The translations under genes and the position numbers were made by a program. The notes beneath the pieces were generated by a model. It saw only the letters and a list, made by a program, of their open reading frames with translations. It had not been told where the DNA came from and searched no databases. From the NCBI RefSeq assembly GCF_031998825.1, contig NZ_DAMACX010000023.1, forward strand, positions 7,619-71,618: a stretch of 64,000 nucleotides of DNA. Direction: 5' to 3'. This DNA is from Pseudescherichia sp031998825 (lineage in GTDB: Bacteria > Pseudomonadota > Gammaproteobacteria > Enterobacterales > Enterobacteriaceae). Below are positions 7,860-16,544 of the stretch, piece after piece (within the stretch, counting starts at the first letter, position 1; each line of letters begins with the position of its first letter).

Positions 7860-9106
7860 CTGACTTCTTTGTGCTTGACCACTATCAATACCTCTCACAT
7901 TTTTGCGCGTATTCTATGAAGCCATGAAACGCGCATATAAATACCGCTTCTATCCAACACCCGAGCAGGTTGAGCTACTGGCTCAGACGTTCGGGTGTGT
8001 GCGTTTCGTCTACAACTCAATCCTGCGCTGGCGCACCGATGCCTGGTATGAGCGTCAGGAGAAAACGGGTTACATTCAGGCCAGTGCACGACTGACGGCC
8101 CTGAAAAAAGAGCCGGAATTTGCCTGGCTGAATGATGTTTCCTGCGTACCGCTCCAGCAGACGCTACGCCACCAGCAAACAGCCTTTTCAAACTTCTTCG
8201 CCGGACGTGCCAGATACCCGACATTCAAAAGCAAGCGCCATAAACAGGCCGCAGAACTGACCGCCAGCGCCTTTAAATACCGCGACGGCAGGCTGTACAT
8301 GGCAAAGAGCAAAGCGCCCCTGGACGTGCGCTGGAGCCGCCCGCTACCGTCTACCCCTTCTACGGTCACTATCAGCAAAGATGCCGCCGGACGGTACTTT
8401 GTTTCGTGCCTCTGCGAATTTGAACCTGTATCACTGCCGATCAGCCCGAAAATGGTCGGCATTGATGTTGGTTTAAAAGATTTATTCGTCACCGATACCG
8501 GATTCAAATCCGGCAATCCCCGCCATACCACTAAGTACGCGGCACGTCTGGCGCTGCTCCAGCGCCGGTTAAGCAAAAAGGCCAGAGGCTCAAAAAACCG
8601 CGCCAAAGCCCGCATGAAGGTTGCCCGGCTCCACGCGAAAATTGCCGATTGCCGTCTGGATGCCCTGCACAAGGCCACCCGCAAACTGATTAACGAGAAC
8701 CAGGTTGTTTGCGTCGAATCCCTTAAAGTGAAGAACATGATCCGTAACCCGACGCTGTCGAAAGCGATAGCAGACGCAGGCTGGGGCGAATTTATGCGCC
8801 AGCTAAAGTATAAAGCCGAATGGGCAGGGCGTAGCGTGGTCGCCATTGACCCGTTTTTCCCGTCCTCAAAACGCTGTAGCTGCTGCGGCTTCACCCTGCA
8901 AAAAATGCCTCTTAACGTGCGTAAATGGTACTGCCCGGAATGCGGGGCAGATCATGATCGCGACATTAACGCGACCCGTAATATCAAAGCTGCCGGGCTG
9001 GCAGTGTTAGCCCACGGAGAGCCTGTAAATCCTGATCCGCCTAAAGCGGCTCAGGTCCGGCTCCGTGAAGTGGGAATCCCCGCCCTTCAGGTCAGGGAGC
9101 AGTCAA
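7860..9106 (+). mobile_element. IS200/IS605-group element carrying only tnpB (no tnpA)
   Basis: A tnpB gene with element-like flanks sits between yacC and cueO, which are adjacent in E. coli. The right end is well marked: GGAATCCCCGCCCTTCAGG followed by a partly complementary arm and a terminal TCAA at 9103-9106, the usual pattern for enterobacterial IS605/IS1341 right ends. The left end is not certain and lies somewhere in 7860-7923. No tnpA (Y1 transposase) is present, so the element would need TnpA in trans to move. No target duplication is expected for this family. Confidence 0.75.
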
Positions 9107-9135
9107 TCTTTCTACCAAAACATCACGGAAATTAA
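7924..9135 (+). CDS. tnpB: TnpB RNA-guided endonuclease (IS605 OrfB family)
   Basis: Putative omega-RNA-guided DNA nuclease, 403 residues from the ATG at 7924. Domains: N-terminal helical/OrfB region beginning MKRAYKYRFYPTPEQVELLA, then a RuvC nuclease split into three motifs: Asp181 (GIDVGLKDLF), Glu265 (CVESLKVKNM) and Asp347 (DRDINATRNI). Between the second and third is a zinc finger of the CSCCG...CPECG type (Cys318, Cys321 region and Cys337, Cys340). All catalytic residues are present, so the protein looks active. The reading frame does not stop at the element's right end but runs about 29 bp into flanking DNA. In this family TnpB cuts the empty donor site and so favours element retention. 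Confidence 0.93.
   Translation: MKRAYKYRFYPTPEQVELLAQTFGCVRFVYNSILRWRTDAWYERQEKTGYIQASARLTALKKEPEFAWLNDVSCVPLQQTLRHQQTAFSNFFAGRARYPTFKSKRHKQAAELTASAFKYRDGRLYMAKSKAPLDVRWSRPLPSTPSTVTISKDAAGRYFVSCLCEFEPVSLPISPKMVGIDVGLKDLFVTDTGFKSGNPRHTTKYAARLALLQRRLSKKARGSKNRAKARMKVARLHAKIADCRLDALHKATRKLINENQVVCVESLKVKNMIRNPTLSKAIADAGWGEFMRQLKYKAEWAGRSVVAIDPFFPSSKRCSCCGFTLQKMPLNVRKWYCPECGADHDRDINATRNIKAAGLAVLAHGEPVNPDPPKAAQVRLREVGIPALQVREQSIFLPKHHGN
8985..9106 (+). ncRNA. Putative omega-RNA (reRNA) scaffold at the tnpB 3' end
   Basis: In IS200/IS605 elements the guide RNA scaffold overlaps the 3' end of tnpB and the right end, and the guide is the DNA just past the right end. The expected terminal hairpin is visible: CCCCGCCC-TTCA-GGTCAGGG at about 9078-9097. 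Two of its eight pairs are mismatched compared with the usual GGGCGGGG arm. By this logic the guide would begin at 9107. The 5' limit is a guess; transcription and processing are not shown by the sequence. Confidence 0.5.
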
Positions 9136-9186
9136 ACGTTAGCATACTTGTGGGTAAGGCGACGATCTTTATTATCGCCCTTTCGC

Positions 9187-9217
9187 TTGACCTTGCCGCA
9201 GGGGCAGGGTTTAAGCT
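9187..9217 (+). promoter_or_regulatory. CueR-type promoter of cueO
   Basis: TTGACC at 9187-9192 and TAAGCT at 9212-9217 are separated by 19 bp, the overlong spacer typical of MerR-family promoters. Between them lies the dyad ACCTTGCC-N5-GGCAGGGT (9190-9210, one mismatch), matching CueR operators. Cu(I)/Ag(I)-responsive activation of cueO is therefore likely. The tnpB insertion ends about 80 bp upstream, so the promoter is intact. Confidence 0.85.
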
Positions 9218-9251
9218 CAGGATACCGTTTGCCGACGATAAGGATTCGACT

Positions 9252-10799
9252 ATGCAACGCCGTGATTTTCTAAAATATTCCGCTGCGCTTGGGGCGCTCG
9301 GCGCGCTGCCGACGTGGGCGCGGGCAGCCGCAATGGGGCAGCAGGCTACGCTGCCGATACCCGACCTGCTCACTCCTGACGCCCAGAATCGCATCAGGCT
9401 TACCGTGCAGGCTGGCTCCTCTACCTTTGGTGATAAAACCGCCACGACCTGGGGCTATAACGGTAACCTGCTGGGACCTGCGCTTCAGCTGCGCCAGGGC
9501 AAGACGGTGAAGGTGGAGATCAATAACCGGCTGCGGGAGGAGACCACCGTTCACTGGCACGGGCTGGAGGTGCCTGGCGAGGTGGACGGCGGACCGCAGG
9601 GGGTCATCCCGGCGGGCGGCGCACGCGAAGTCATTTTTACTCCCGTTCAACGAGCGGCCACCTGCTGGTTCCACCCGCATCAGCATGGCAAAACCGGCCA
9701 TCAGGTGGCGATGGGCCTGGCGGGGCTGGTGCTGATTGAGGATAACGAGAGCCGCATGCTGCGCCTGCCAAAGCAGTGGGGCATCGACGACGTGCCGGTC
9801 ATCGTGCAGGACAAGAGGCTGACCGCCGACGGCCAGATCGATTACCGGCTGGATGTGATGAGTGCGGCGGTGGGCTGGTTTGGTGAGACCCTGCTGGCAA
9901 ACGGGGCGGTTTATCCTCAGCACGCGGCCCCGCGCGGCTGGCTGCGTCTGCGCCTGCTTAACGGATGCAATGCACGCACGCTCAACTTTGCCCTTAGCGA
10001 TCGGCGACGGATGTACGTCATCGCCAGCGACGGTGGTCATCTGGCCGAGCCGATTGTGTTGACGGAGCTGCCGGTGCTGACCGGGGAGCGTTTTGAGGTG
10101 CTGGTGGATATCAGCGACGGCAAGCCGGTAGATCTGGTTACGCTACCCGTCAGCCAGATGGGGATGGCGCTGCCGCCGTTTGATCAGCCGCACCCGGTAC
10201 TGCGCATCCAGCCGCTGCGGGTCACCGCCTCCGGCACGCTGCCCGATACCCTGGTGAACGTCCCGGCACTGCCGGATCTCACGGGCTTAACCCAGCGCAT
10301 CTTCCGGCTGTCGATGGATCCGATGCTCGACATGATGGGCATGCAGGCCCTGAAGGATAAGTACGGCGACAAGGCAATGACCGGGATGCATCACGGCGGC
10401 ATGATGGACCACATGAATATGAACATGGATCACGGCGGCCACGGCGGCGATTTCGACTTCCATAACGCCAACCGCATCAACGGCAAAGCCTTTGATATGA
10501 ATAGCCCGCTGTTTGCCGCCGGGAAAGGGCAGTATGAGCGGTGGGTGATTTCAGGGGAGGGGGATATGATGCAGCACCCGTTCCATATTCACGGCACGCA
10601 GTTCCGCATTCTGTCAGAGAACGGCAAGCCGCCGGCGGCGCATCGTACGGGCTGGAAGGATACGGTAAACGTCTACGGCGCGCGCAGCGAGGTGCTGGTG
10701 AAGTTCGATCATGATGCCCCGAAGGAGCATGCCTATATGGCGCACTGTCATCTGCTGGAGCATGAGGATACCGGGATGATGATGGGATTCACGGTATAA
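9252..10799 (+). CDS. cueO: Multicopper oxidase CueO (cuprous oxidase)
   Basis: Periplasmic multicopper oxidase that oxidises Cu(I) to less toxic Cu(II). The start at 9252 gives 515 residues and a Tat signal peptide (MQRRDFLKYSAALGALG...WARA). Copper ligand motifs are HWHGLE and WFHPHQHG in domain 1, and HPFHIHG and HCHLLEHEDTGMM in domain 3. A Met/His-rich insert (GMHHGGMMDHMNMNMDHGG) matches the CueO substrate-binding loop. A start at 9150 would add 34 residues that overlap the promoter and spoil the Tat signal. It is regulated by the CueR box upstream. Confidence 0.97.
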   Translation: MQRRDFLKYSAALGALGALPTWARAAAMGQQATLPIPDLLTPDAQNRIRLTVQAGSSTFGDKTATTWGYNGNLLGPALQLRQGKTVKVEINNRLREETTVHWHGLEVPGEVDGGPQGVIPAGGAREVIFTPVQRAATCWFHPHQHGKTGHQVAMGLAGLVLIEDNESRMLRLPKQWGIDDVPVIVQDKRLTADGQIDYRLDVMSAAVGWFGETLLANGAVYPQHAAPRGWLRLRLLNGCNARTLNFALSDRRRMYVIASDGGHLAEPIVLTELPVLTGERFEVLVDISDGKPVDLVTLPVSQMGMALPPFDQPHPVLRIQPLRVTASGTLPDTLVNVPALPDLTGLTQRIFRLSMDPMLDMMGMQALKDKYGDKAMTGMHHGGMMDHMNMNMDHGGHGGDFDFHNANRINGKAFDMNSPLFAAGKGQYERWVISGEGDMMQHPFHIHGTQFRILSENGKPPAAHRTGWKDTVNVYGARSEVLVKFDHDAPKEHAYMAHCHLLEHEDTGMMMGFTV

Positions 10800-10833
10800 A
10801 AAAGGCCGGATAACGTGAAACGTCAATCCGGCC
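10798..10833 (-). terminator. Intrinsic terminator of gcd (minus strand)
   Basis: 8-bp stem 10804-10811 with 10826-10833; on the minus strand it is followed by six T residues (10803-10798) that overlap the cueO stop. It lies between the convergent cueO and gcd. Confidence 0.7.
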
Positions 10834-10837
10834 CAGG

Positions 10838-10867
10838 TAGGCCCGGTAAGCATAGCGCCACCGGGCA
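10838..10867. repeat. REP-like palindrome between cueO and gcd
   Basis: Imperfect palindrome of the form TAGGCCCGGTAAGC...GCGCCACCGGGC, matching the enterobacterial REP unit seen elsewhere in this window (36131, 39456, 46111). Confidence 0.7.
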
Positions 10868-10875
10868 TTAACCTA

Positions 10876-13266
10876 TTACTTCGCGTCGTCAGGCAGCGCG
10901 TAGGCAACGATATAGTCGCCCATCTTGGTACCAAATGAACCGTGACCGCCCGCAGAGATGACAACGTACTGCTTGCCATTCACTTCATAGGTCATCGGCG
11001 TCGCCTGGCCACCCGCTGGCAGACGGCCCTGCCACAGCTTCTCACCGTTGCTCATGTTGTAGGCGCGCAGGTAGTTGTCTGCGGTCGCCGCGATGAACAG
11101 CACGTTACCGGCGGTAGAGATCGGGCCGCCCAGCATTGGCATACCGGTAGTGAACGGTAACGGAATCGGCATCGGGAACGGCAGGCTATCCTGCGGAGTA
11201 CCAATACGTTTTTTCCACACCACTTCATTGGTTTTCAGATCCAGCGCGGAGATGTAACCCCAGGCAGGCTGTTTACACGGCAGGCCAATCGGCGACAGGA
11301 ACGGGTTCAGGGTCACACCGTACGGCACGCCGTACTGCGGCTGAATACCGGATTCAGAACCCGTACCCTGGCCATTTTCCGGCTCTTCCATCGGGTTACC
11401 CGGACCGCGTGGCATCAGCTTAGAGACAAACGGCAGCGCCATCGGGTTGGCAATCGCCACCTGACGGTTTGGATCGACAGAGATACCGCCCCATTCGAAC
11501 ATCCCCAGGTTACCCGGGAAGACCAGCGTACCCTGCTCAGACGGCGGGGTGAAGATGCCTTCATAACGCAGGTTCTGGAAGATCACGCGGCATACCAGCT
11601 GGTCAAACATGGTGGCACCCCACATGTCTGCCCCGCTCAGGTCTTTCTTCGGACGGAAGCTCAGATCGGAGAACGGCTGGGTTTTGGTAACGTAGTCACC
11701 TTTGGCCGCGCCCTGCGGAACCGGCTTCTCTGGCGCCGGGACAACCAGCTGACCGTTACGGCGATCCAACACGAAGATGTTACCGGTTTTCGCCGGAGCA
11801 TAGATTACCGGTACGGTTTGACCCTTAACGGTAATATCCGCCAGCGTCGGCTGGGACGGCATATCCATATCCCACAGATCGTGGTGTACGGTCTGATAGC
11901 TCCACGCCAGTTTACCGGTGGTGGCGTTCAGGGCCACGATAGAGCTGGCATAACGCTCCTGCTCCGGTGTGCGGTTACCGCCCCAGATGTCTGGCGTGGT
12001 GACGCCCATCGGCAGATAGACCAGATCCAGCTTGGCATCATAGGCCGCAGGTGCCCAGGAGTTCGGCGAGTTCGGCGTGAAGTGATGCTCGTCCGCCGGA
12101 ATAGCGTTCGGATCTTTCGCGCCCGGATCGAAGGCCCACAGCAGCGCCCCGGTGTTGATGTCGAAGCCGCGAATAACGCCAGACGGCTCACGGGTAGAGT
12201 AGTTATCGGTTACCGCACCGGCAATAACAATCACCTTATCGGTAACGATCGGCGGCGAGGTCGGCTCGTACATGCCTGGCGTCGTGACCGGCATGTTGGT
12301 CTGCAGGTTCAGAATGCCTTTGTTAGCAAAGGAGTCGCACAGCTTGCCGTTGTCGGCGTTGACGGCGAACAGACGGCCATCGTTTACCGGCAGAATGATA
12401 CGGCGTGGGCAGTTGGCCACAACGTCCGGGCTGGCATTGGTGGCGTTCGCCTCATGGTAAGAGACGCCGCGGCAGGTGACGTGCTGGAACGACGGATTGG
12501 TGTTCAGCTGCGGATCGAAGTGCCACTTCTCTTTACCCGTTGCGGCATCCAGGGCAAATAGACGCTGGTGCGCGGTGCAGAGGAACAGCGTATCGCCAAC
12601 CTTAATCGGCGTGACTTCGTTAGTGATCTCACCCGGGTCGTTTGGCAGCTTCAGATCGCCAGTGCGGAATACCCAGGCCTCTTTCAGATTGTGCACGTTA
12701 TCGGCGTTAATCTGCTTCAGCGGGGAGTAGCGCTGCCCCTCCTGGTTACGACCGTAGGCCGGCCAGTCGGCGTCTGCTACCTGGGAAATAGGTGCGGCAG
12801 GCGTCGCATCAGCGCTCAGCGTACCGTTGATCTCCTGCGGATCGTTAAAGGCCGCCCAGGTCAGCATCCCACCGGTGATCACCAGCGCTACCAGCAGCGC
12901 GGCGACCGCACCGTTGGCAGGGACGATCAGGCGACGCCAGACAAACGGCAGCACCAGCCAGATGCCAAAGAAGACGAGGATGTCGCTGCGCGGCGTGAGT
13001 GCCCAGAAGTCAAAGCCGACTTCCCAGACGCCCCAGATCATGGTGCCGAGCAGGAGCACAGCATAGAGCCAAAGCGCCGCGCGCTTGCTACGCCACAGCA
13101 GCCAGGCGACGCCAAGCATCAGAAGACCGGCGACAGGGTAGTACCAGGAGCCGCCAACGGCGACCAGCCAGACTCCCCCTATCAGGAGGAATAGCCCGCA
13201 TAGTGCTGCAAACAGGGCTGTTAACGTCACGAGCACGCGCGACGTCCGAGCTTTTGTTTCTGCCAT
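10876..13266 (-). CDS. gcd: Membrane-bound PQQ-dependent glucose dehydrogenase
   Basis: Quinoprotein that oxidises glucose to gluconolactone in the periplasm and passes electrons to ubiquinone. The 796 residues equal E. coli Gcd. The N-terminal 150 residues contain about five transmembrane helices. The rest is the eight-bladed propeller PQQ domain, starting near DWPAYGRNQEGQRYSPLKQI, with repeated W-motifs such as ATGKLAWSYQTVHHDLWD. Activity requires the cofactor PQQ; no pqq genes are in the window, and E. coli lacks them, so the enzyme may depend on external PQQ. A perfect CRP site lies upstream; gcd is known to respond to cAMP-CRP in E. coli. Confidence 0.97.
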   Translation of the reverse strand: MAETKARTSRVLVTLTALFAALCGLFLLIGGVWLVAVGGSWYYPVAGLLMLGVAWLLWRSKRAALWLYAVLLLGTMIWGVWEVGFDFWALTPRSDILVFFGIWLVLPFVWRRLIVPANGAVAALLVALVITGGMLTWAAFNDPQEINGTLSADATPAAPISQVADADWPAYGRNQEGQRYSPLKQINADNVHNLKEAWVFRTGDLKLPNDPGEITNEVTPIKVGDTLFLCTAHQRLFALDAATGKEKWHFDPQLNTNPSFQHVTCRGVSYHEANATNASPDVVANCPRRIILPVNDGRLFAVNADNGKLCDSFANKGILNLQTNMPVTTPGMYEPTSPPIVTDKVIVIAGAVTDNYSTREPSGVIRGFDINTGALLWAFDPGAKDPNAIPADEHHFTPNSPNSWAPAAYDAKLDLVYLPMGVTTPDIWGGNRTPEQERYASSIVALNATTGKLAWSYQTVHHDLWDMDMPSQPTLADITVKGQTVPVIYAPAKTGNIFVLDRRNGQLVVPAPEKPVPQGAAKGDYVTKTQPFSDLSFRPKKDLSGADMWGATMFDQLVCRVIFQNLRYEGIFTPPSEQGTLVFPGNLGMFEWGGISVDPNRQVAIANPMALPFVSKLMPRGPGNPMEEPENGQGTGSESGIQPQYGVPYGVTLNPFLSPIGLPCKQPAWGYISALDLKTNEVVWKKRIGTPQDSLPFPMPIPLPFTTGMPMLGGPISTAGNVLFIAATADNYLRAYNMSNGEKLWQGRLPAGGQATPMTYEVNGKQYVVISAGGHGSFGTKMGDYIVAYALPDDAK

Positions 13267-13327
13267 AGAAAGACACTCTTCTTAATGTTTAATATTTTGA
13301 TAGCAATTAATTATAGGATTTAACAAG

Positions 13328-13343
13328 TGTGACAGTCATCACA
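13328..13343. promoter_or_regulatory. CRP binding site between gcd and hpt
   Basis: TGTGA-CAGTCA-TCACA is a perfect match to the CRP half-sites. It lies about 60 bp before the gcd start and about 140 bp before hpt. Control of gcd is the expected role. Confidence 0.8.
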
Positions 13344-13386
13344 TATTTGGCTTTTATTAACTCCACGCCCTAAGAAAAGCATTTGC

Positions 13387-13395
13387 TGATATAAT
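13387..13395 (+). promoter_or_regulatory. Extended -10 promoter element of hpt
   Basis: TG-A-TATAAT at 13387-13395 is a consensus extended -10 hexamer. No good -35 is seen at the usual spacing. It lies about 75 bp upstream of the hpt ATG. Confidence 0.5.
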
Positions 13396-13471
13396 GGCGC
13401 GCTAATGAATTGATGCCGGAACAGACACTATCCGCATCAAGTGAGTGGTTACAAAATCAAACGGTTAGCAT

Positions 13472-14014
13472 ATGAAACATACTGTTGAAGTGATGATCCC
13501 GGAAGCGGAGATCAAAGCGCGTATTAGTGAACTGGGTCGTCAAATCACCGAACGCTATCAGGAGAGCGGCAGCGAAATGGTGCTGGTGGGCCTGCTGCGC
13601 GGCTCGTTTATGTTTATGGCCGATCTGTGTCGCGAAGTGCAGGTCCCGCACGAGGTCGATTTTATGACCGCCTCCAGCTACGGCAGCGGTATGTCCACCA
13701 CCCGTGACGTAAAAATTCTCAAGGATCTGGACGAAGACATTCGCGGGAAAGATGTGCTGATCGTCGAAGATATTATCGACTCCGGGAACACCCTCTCTAA
13801 AGTGCGTGAGATCCTCAGCCTGCGCGAGCCGAAGTCGCTGGCGATCTGTACCCTGCTGGATAAACCATCGCGTCGCGAGGTAGAGGTGCCGGTAGAATTT
13901 ATCGGCTTCTCGATCCCGGACGAGTTTGTCGTGGGGTACGGCATCGACTATGCCCAGCGCTATCGCCATCTGCCCTATGTAGGCAAAGTGGTGCCGCTGG
14001 AAGAGCAGGCATAA
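13472..14014 (+). CDS. hpt: Hypoxanthine phosphoribosyltransferase
   Basis: Cytoplasmic purine-salvage enzyme that converts hypoxanthine (and guanine, less well) plus PRPP to IMP (GMP). It has 180 residues. The PRPP-binding motif VLIVEDIIDSGNTL and the N-terminal loop LVGLLRGSFMFMADL are present. It is divergent from gcd, with an extended -10 promoter upstream. It is followed by a GC-rich palindrome shared with the convergent can. Confidence 0.97.
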   Translation: MKHTVEVMIPEAEIKARISELGRQITERYQESGSEMVLVGLLRGSFMFMADLCREVQVPHEVDFMTASSYGSGMSTTRDVKILKDLDEDIRGKDVLIVEDIIDSGNTLSKVREILSLREPKSLAICTLLDKPSRREVEVPVEFIGFSIPDEFVVGYGIDYAQRYRHLPYVGKVVPLEEQA

Positions 14015-14048
14015 AAAAGCCCGGCGGCGTTTACGCCTTACCGGGCCT
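14015..14048. terminator. REP-like palindrome / terminator between hpt and can
   Basis: Starts at the hpt stop with AAAAAA, followed by the palindrome AGCCCGG...CCGGGCCT (arms about 14018-14024 and 14041-14048) with an inner GGCGTTTACGCC stem. The run of A on the plus strand gives a U tract for minus-strand transcripts, so it probably terminates can. Confidence 0.6.
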
Positions 14049-14074
14049 GACAAACGCGTGCCGCTCTGGCACGC

Positions 14075-14737
14075 TTATTTGTGATTAATATGCTTCTGGC
14101 TGATGTTGGACACGCCCTTGCGATAGCCCTGTTCAAGGGTGTCGCGGCTGGTTGCGGTCACGTCGAGATCGCGCAGCAGGCCGTCGTGAATACCGTAGGC
14201 CCAGCCGTGGATAGTGACATTTTGCCCACGTTTCCATGCCGACTGCATGATGGTTGAGTGGCCCAGGTTATAGACCTGCTCCATCACGTTCAGCTCGCAG
14301 AGGGTATCGAGGCGACGCTCTTCCGGCATTTCGCTCAGCAGCGCGTTGTGCTTGAGCCAGATGTCACGAATGTGCAGCAGCCAGTTGTTGATCAGCCCCA
14401 GCTCCGGGTTCTCAACCGCGGCCTGTACGCCGCCGCAGCCGTAGTGGCCGCAGATGATGATGTGCTCGACTTCCAGCACGTCCACCGCGTACTGCACGAC
14501 CGACAGGCAGTTCAGATCGGTATGGATAACCAGGTTGGCTACGTTACGGTGAACGAAGAGCTCGCCCGGCTCCAGGCCGGTCAAACGCTCGGCGGGAACG
14601 CGGCTGTCAGAGCAGCCGATCCACAGGAAGCGTGGCTTCTGTGCCTTAGCCAGGGTCTCGAAGAATCCGGGATCCTCTTCCACCAGCATTTTTGACCATA
14701 GTGCATTGTTACTGATGAGTGTATCTATATCTTTCAT
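14075..14737 (-). CDS. can: Beta-class carbonic anhydrase
   Basis: Interconverts CO2 and bicarbonate in the cytoplasm, supplying bicarbonate for biosynthesis. The start ATG at 14737 (MKDIDTLISNNALWSKMLVEE) gives 220 residues, equal to E. coli Can; a start at 14794 would add 19 unrelated residues. Zinc ligands Cys42, Asp44, His98 and Cys101 are all present (GCSDSRVP and GHYGCGG), including the Asp44 of type II beta enzymes. It is divergent from yadG. Confidence 0.97.
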   Translation of the reverse strand: MKDIDTLISNNALWSKMLVEEDPGFFETLAKAQKPRFLWIGCSDSRVPAERLTGLEPGELFVHRNVANLVIHTDLNCLSVVQYAVDVLEVEHIIICGHYGCGGVQAAVENPELGLINNWLLHIRDIWLKHNALLSEMPEERRLDTLCELNVMEQVYNLGHSTIMQSAWKRGQNVTIHGWAYGIHDGLLRDLDVTATSRDTLEQGYRKGVSNISQKHINHK

Positions 14738-14845
14738 GGCGGTTAACGACCTGTAACCAAGTAATAGCGTTGAGCTAATATAGGTCAACTCCATTTAATT
14801 TTAAACCACACATAGAGTGTCAGAAAAAAAGGTAAGCGAAACGAC

Positions 14846-15772
14846 ATGACCATTGCACTGGAGCTTGAGCAGCTTAAAAAAACCTATCCGGGCGGCGTCC
14901 AGGCGCTGCGCGGCATTGATTTAAAAGTAGAAGCGGGTGACTTCTACGCGCTTCTGGGACCCAACGGTGCGGGTAAATCGACCACTATCGGCATCGTCAG
15001 TTCGCTGGTAAATAAAACCTCGGGACGGGTCAGCGTCTTTGGCTACGACCTGCAAAAGGACGTAGTAAATGCCAAACGTCAGCTTGGCCTGGTGCCGCAG
15101 GAGTTCAACTTTAACCCCTTTGAGACCGTGCAGCAGATCGTCGTTAACCAGGCGGGCTACTACGGCGTCGAGCGCGCTGATGCGCTGATCCGCAGTGAAA
15201 AGTACCTGAAGCAGCTCGATCTGTGGGAAAAACGCAACGAAAAGGCGCGGATGCTCTCCGGCGGGATGAAACGCCGTCTGATGATTGCCCGGGCGCTGAT
15301 GCATGAGCCCAAGCTGCTGATCCTCGACGAGCCAACCGCTGGGGTAGACATTGAGTTACGCCGCTCTATGTGGGGCTTCCTGAAAGATTTGAACGCCCAG
15401 GGGACGACCATTATCCTTACCACCCACTATCTGGAAGAGGCGGAGATGCTCTGCCGCAACATCGGCATCATCCAGCACGGTGAGCTGGTGGAAAACACCT
15501 CCATGAAGTCGCTGCTGGCCAAGCTGAAATCTGAGACCTTTATCCTCGATCTGGCGCCGAAAAGCCCGCTGCCGAAGCTGGAAGGTTACCAGTACCGGCT
15601 GGTAGATACCTCAACTCTGGAGGTTGAGGTGCTGCGCGAGCAGGGGGTTAACAGCGTATTCAGCCAGCTGAGCGCCCAAGGCATTCAGGTATTAAGCATG
15701 CGTAACAAAGCCAACCGTTTAGAAGAGCTGTTTGTCACGCTGGTACACAATAAAAAAGGAGACCACGCATGA
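14846..15772 (+). CDS. yadG: ABC transporter ATP-binding protein YadG
   Basis: Cytoplasmic ATPase of an ABC-2 type exporter, 308 residues. Walker A is GPNGAGKST (38-46), the signature LSGGM (137-141), and Walker B ends in ILDEP (Asp161-Glu162). The C-terminal 70 residues are a family-specific extension. The stop overlaps the yadH start by 4 bp (ATGA). Substrate is unknown; related DrrA/NodI-type systems export drugs or glycolipids. Confidence 0.95.
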   Translation: MTIALELEQLKKTYPGGVQALRGIDLKVEAGDFYALLGPNGAGKSTTIGIVSSLVNKTSGRVSVFGYDLQKDVVNAKRQLGLVPQEFNFNPFETVQQIVVNQAGYYGVERADALIRSEKYLKQLDLWEKRNEKARMLSGGMKRRLMIARALMHEPKLLILDEPTAGVDIELRRSMWGFLKDLNAQGTTIILTTHYLEEAEMLCRNIGIIQHGELVENTSMKSLLAKLKSETFILDLAPKSPLPKLEGYQYRLVDTSTLEVEVLREQGVNSVFSQLSAQGIQVLSMRNKANRLEELFVTLVHNKKGDHA

Positions 15773-16539
15773 TGCAGCTCTACTGGGTCGCGCTAAAGAG
15801 TATCTGGCACAAAGAGATCCAGCGCTTTATGCGCATCTGGATCCAGACTCTGGTTCCGCCAGTGATCACTATGACCCTCTACTTCATCATCTTCGGCAAT
15901 TTGATCGGGTCGCGAATTGGGGAGATGCACGGCTTCACCTACATGCAGTTTATCGTTCCCGGCCTGATCATGATGGCGGTGATCACTAACGCCTATGCCA
16001 ACGTGGCCTCGTCGTTCTTCAGCGCCAAGTTCCAGCGTAACATTGAAGAGCTGCTGGTGGCCCCGGTGCCGACCCATGTGATCATTGCCGGCTACGTCGG
16101 CGGCGGCGTGGCGCGCGGGCTGTGCGTTGGCGTGCTGGTTACGGCGGTGTCGCTCTTCTTCGTGCCGTTCCAGGTGCATTCATGGCTGTTTGTCGGCCTG
16201 ACCCTGCTGCTGACGGCGATCCTCTTCTCGCTGGCGGGCCTGCTGAACGCCGTATTCGCCAAGACCTTTGACGATATCAGCCTGATCCCGACCTTCGTGC
16301 TGACGCCGCTGACCTACCTCGGCGGGGTGTTCTACTCTCTGACCCTGCTGCCGCCGTTCTGGCAGGGGCTGTCGCACCTCAACCCGATCGTCTACATGAT
16401 CAGCGGCTTCCGCTTCGGCTTCCTCGGCATTATCGACGTGCCGCTGGTGATGACTATTGGCGTGCTGGCGGTGTTTATCGTCGCGTTCTACCTGCTCTGC
16501 TGGTATCTGATCCAGCGTGGACGTGGCCTGCGTAGCTAA
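15769..16539 (+). CDS. yadH: ABC-2 type transporter permease YadH
   Basis: Inner-membrane permease of 256 residues with six predicted transmembrane segments and the ABC-2 signature region (LTPLTYLGGVFYSLTLLPPFW). It pairs with YadG; the genes overlap by 4 bp. Substrate is not known. In E. coli yadI follows yadH; here yadE starts five bases after yadH, so yadI is absent and yadGH-yadE probably form one transcript. Confidence 0.95.
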   Translation: MMQLYWVALKSIWHKEIQRFMRIWIQTLVPPVITMTLYFIIFGNLIGSRIGEMHGFTYMQFIVPGLIMMAVITNAYANVASSFFSAKFQRNIEELLVAPVPTHVIIAGYVGGGVARGLCVGVLVTAVSLFFVPFQVHSWLFVGLTLLLTAILFSLAGLLNAVFAKTFDDISLIPTFVLTPLTYLGGVFYSLTLLPPFWQGLSHLNPIVYMISGFRFGFLGIIDVPLVMTIGVLAVFIVAFYLLCWYLIQRGRGLRS

Positions 16540-16544
16540 TTCCA

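Noticed and set aside
9150..9251. Upstream extension of cueO
   Set aside because: It covers the CueR promoter and would place 34 residues ahead of the twin-arginine signal.
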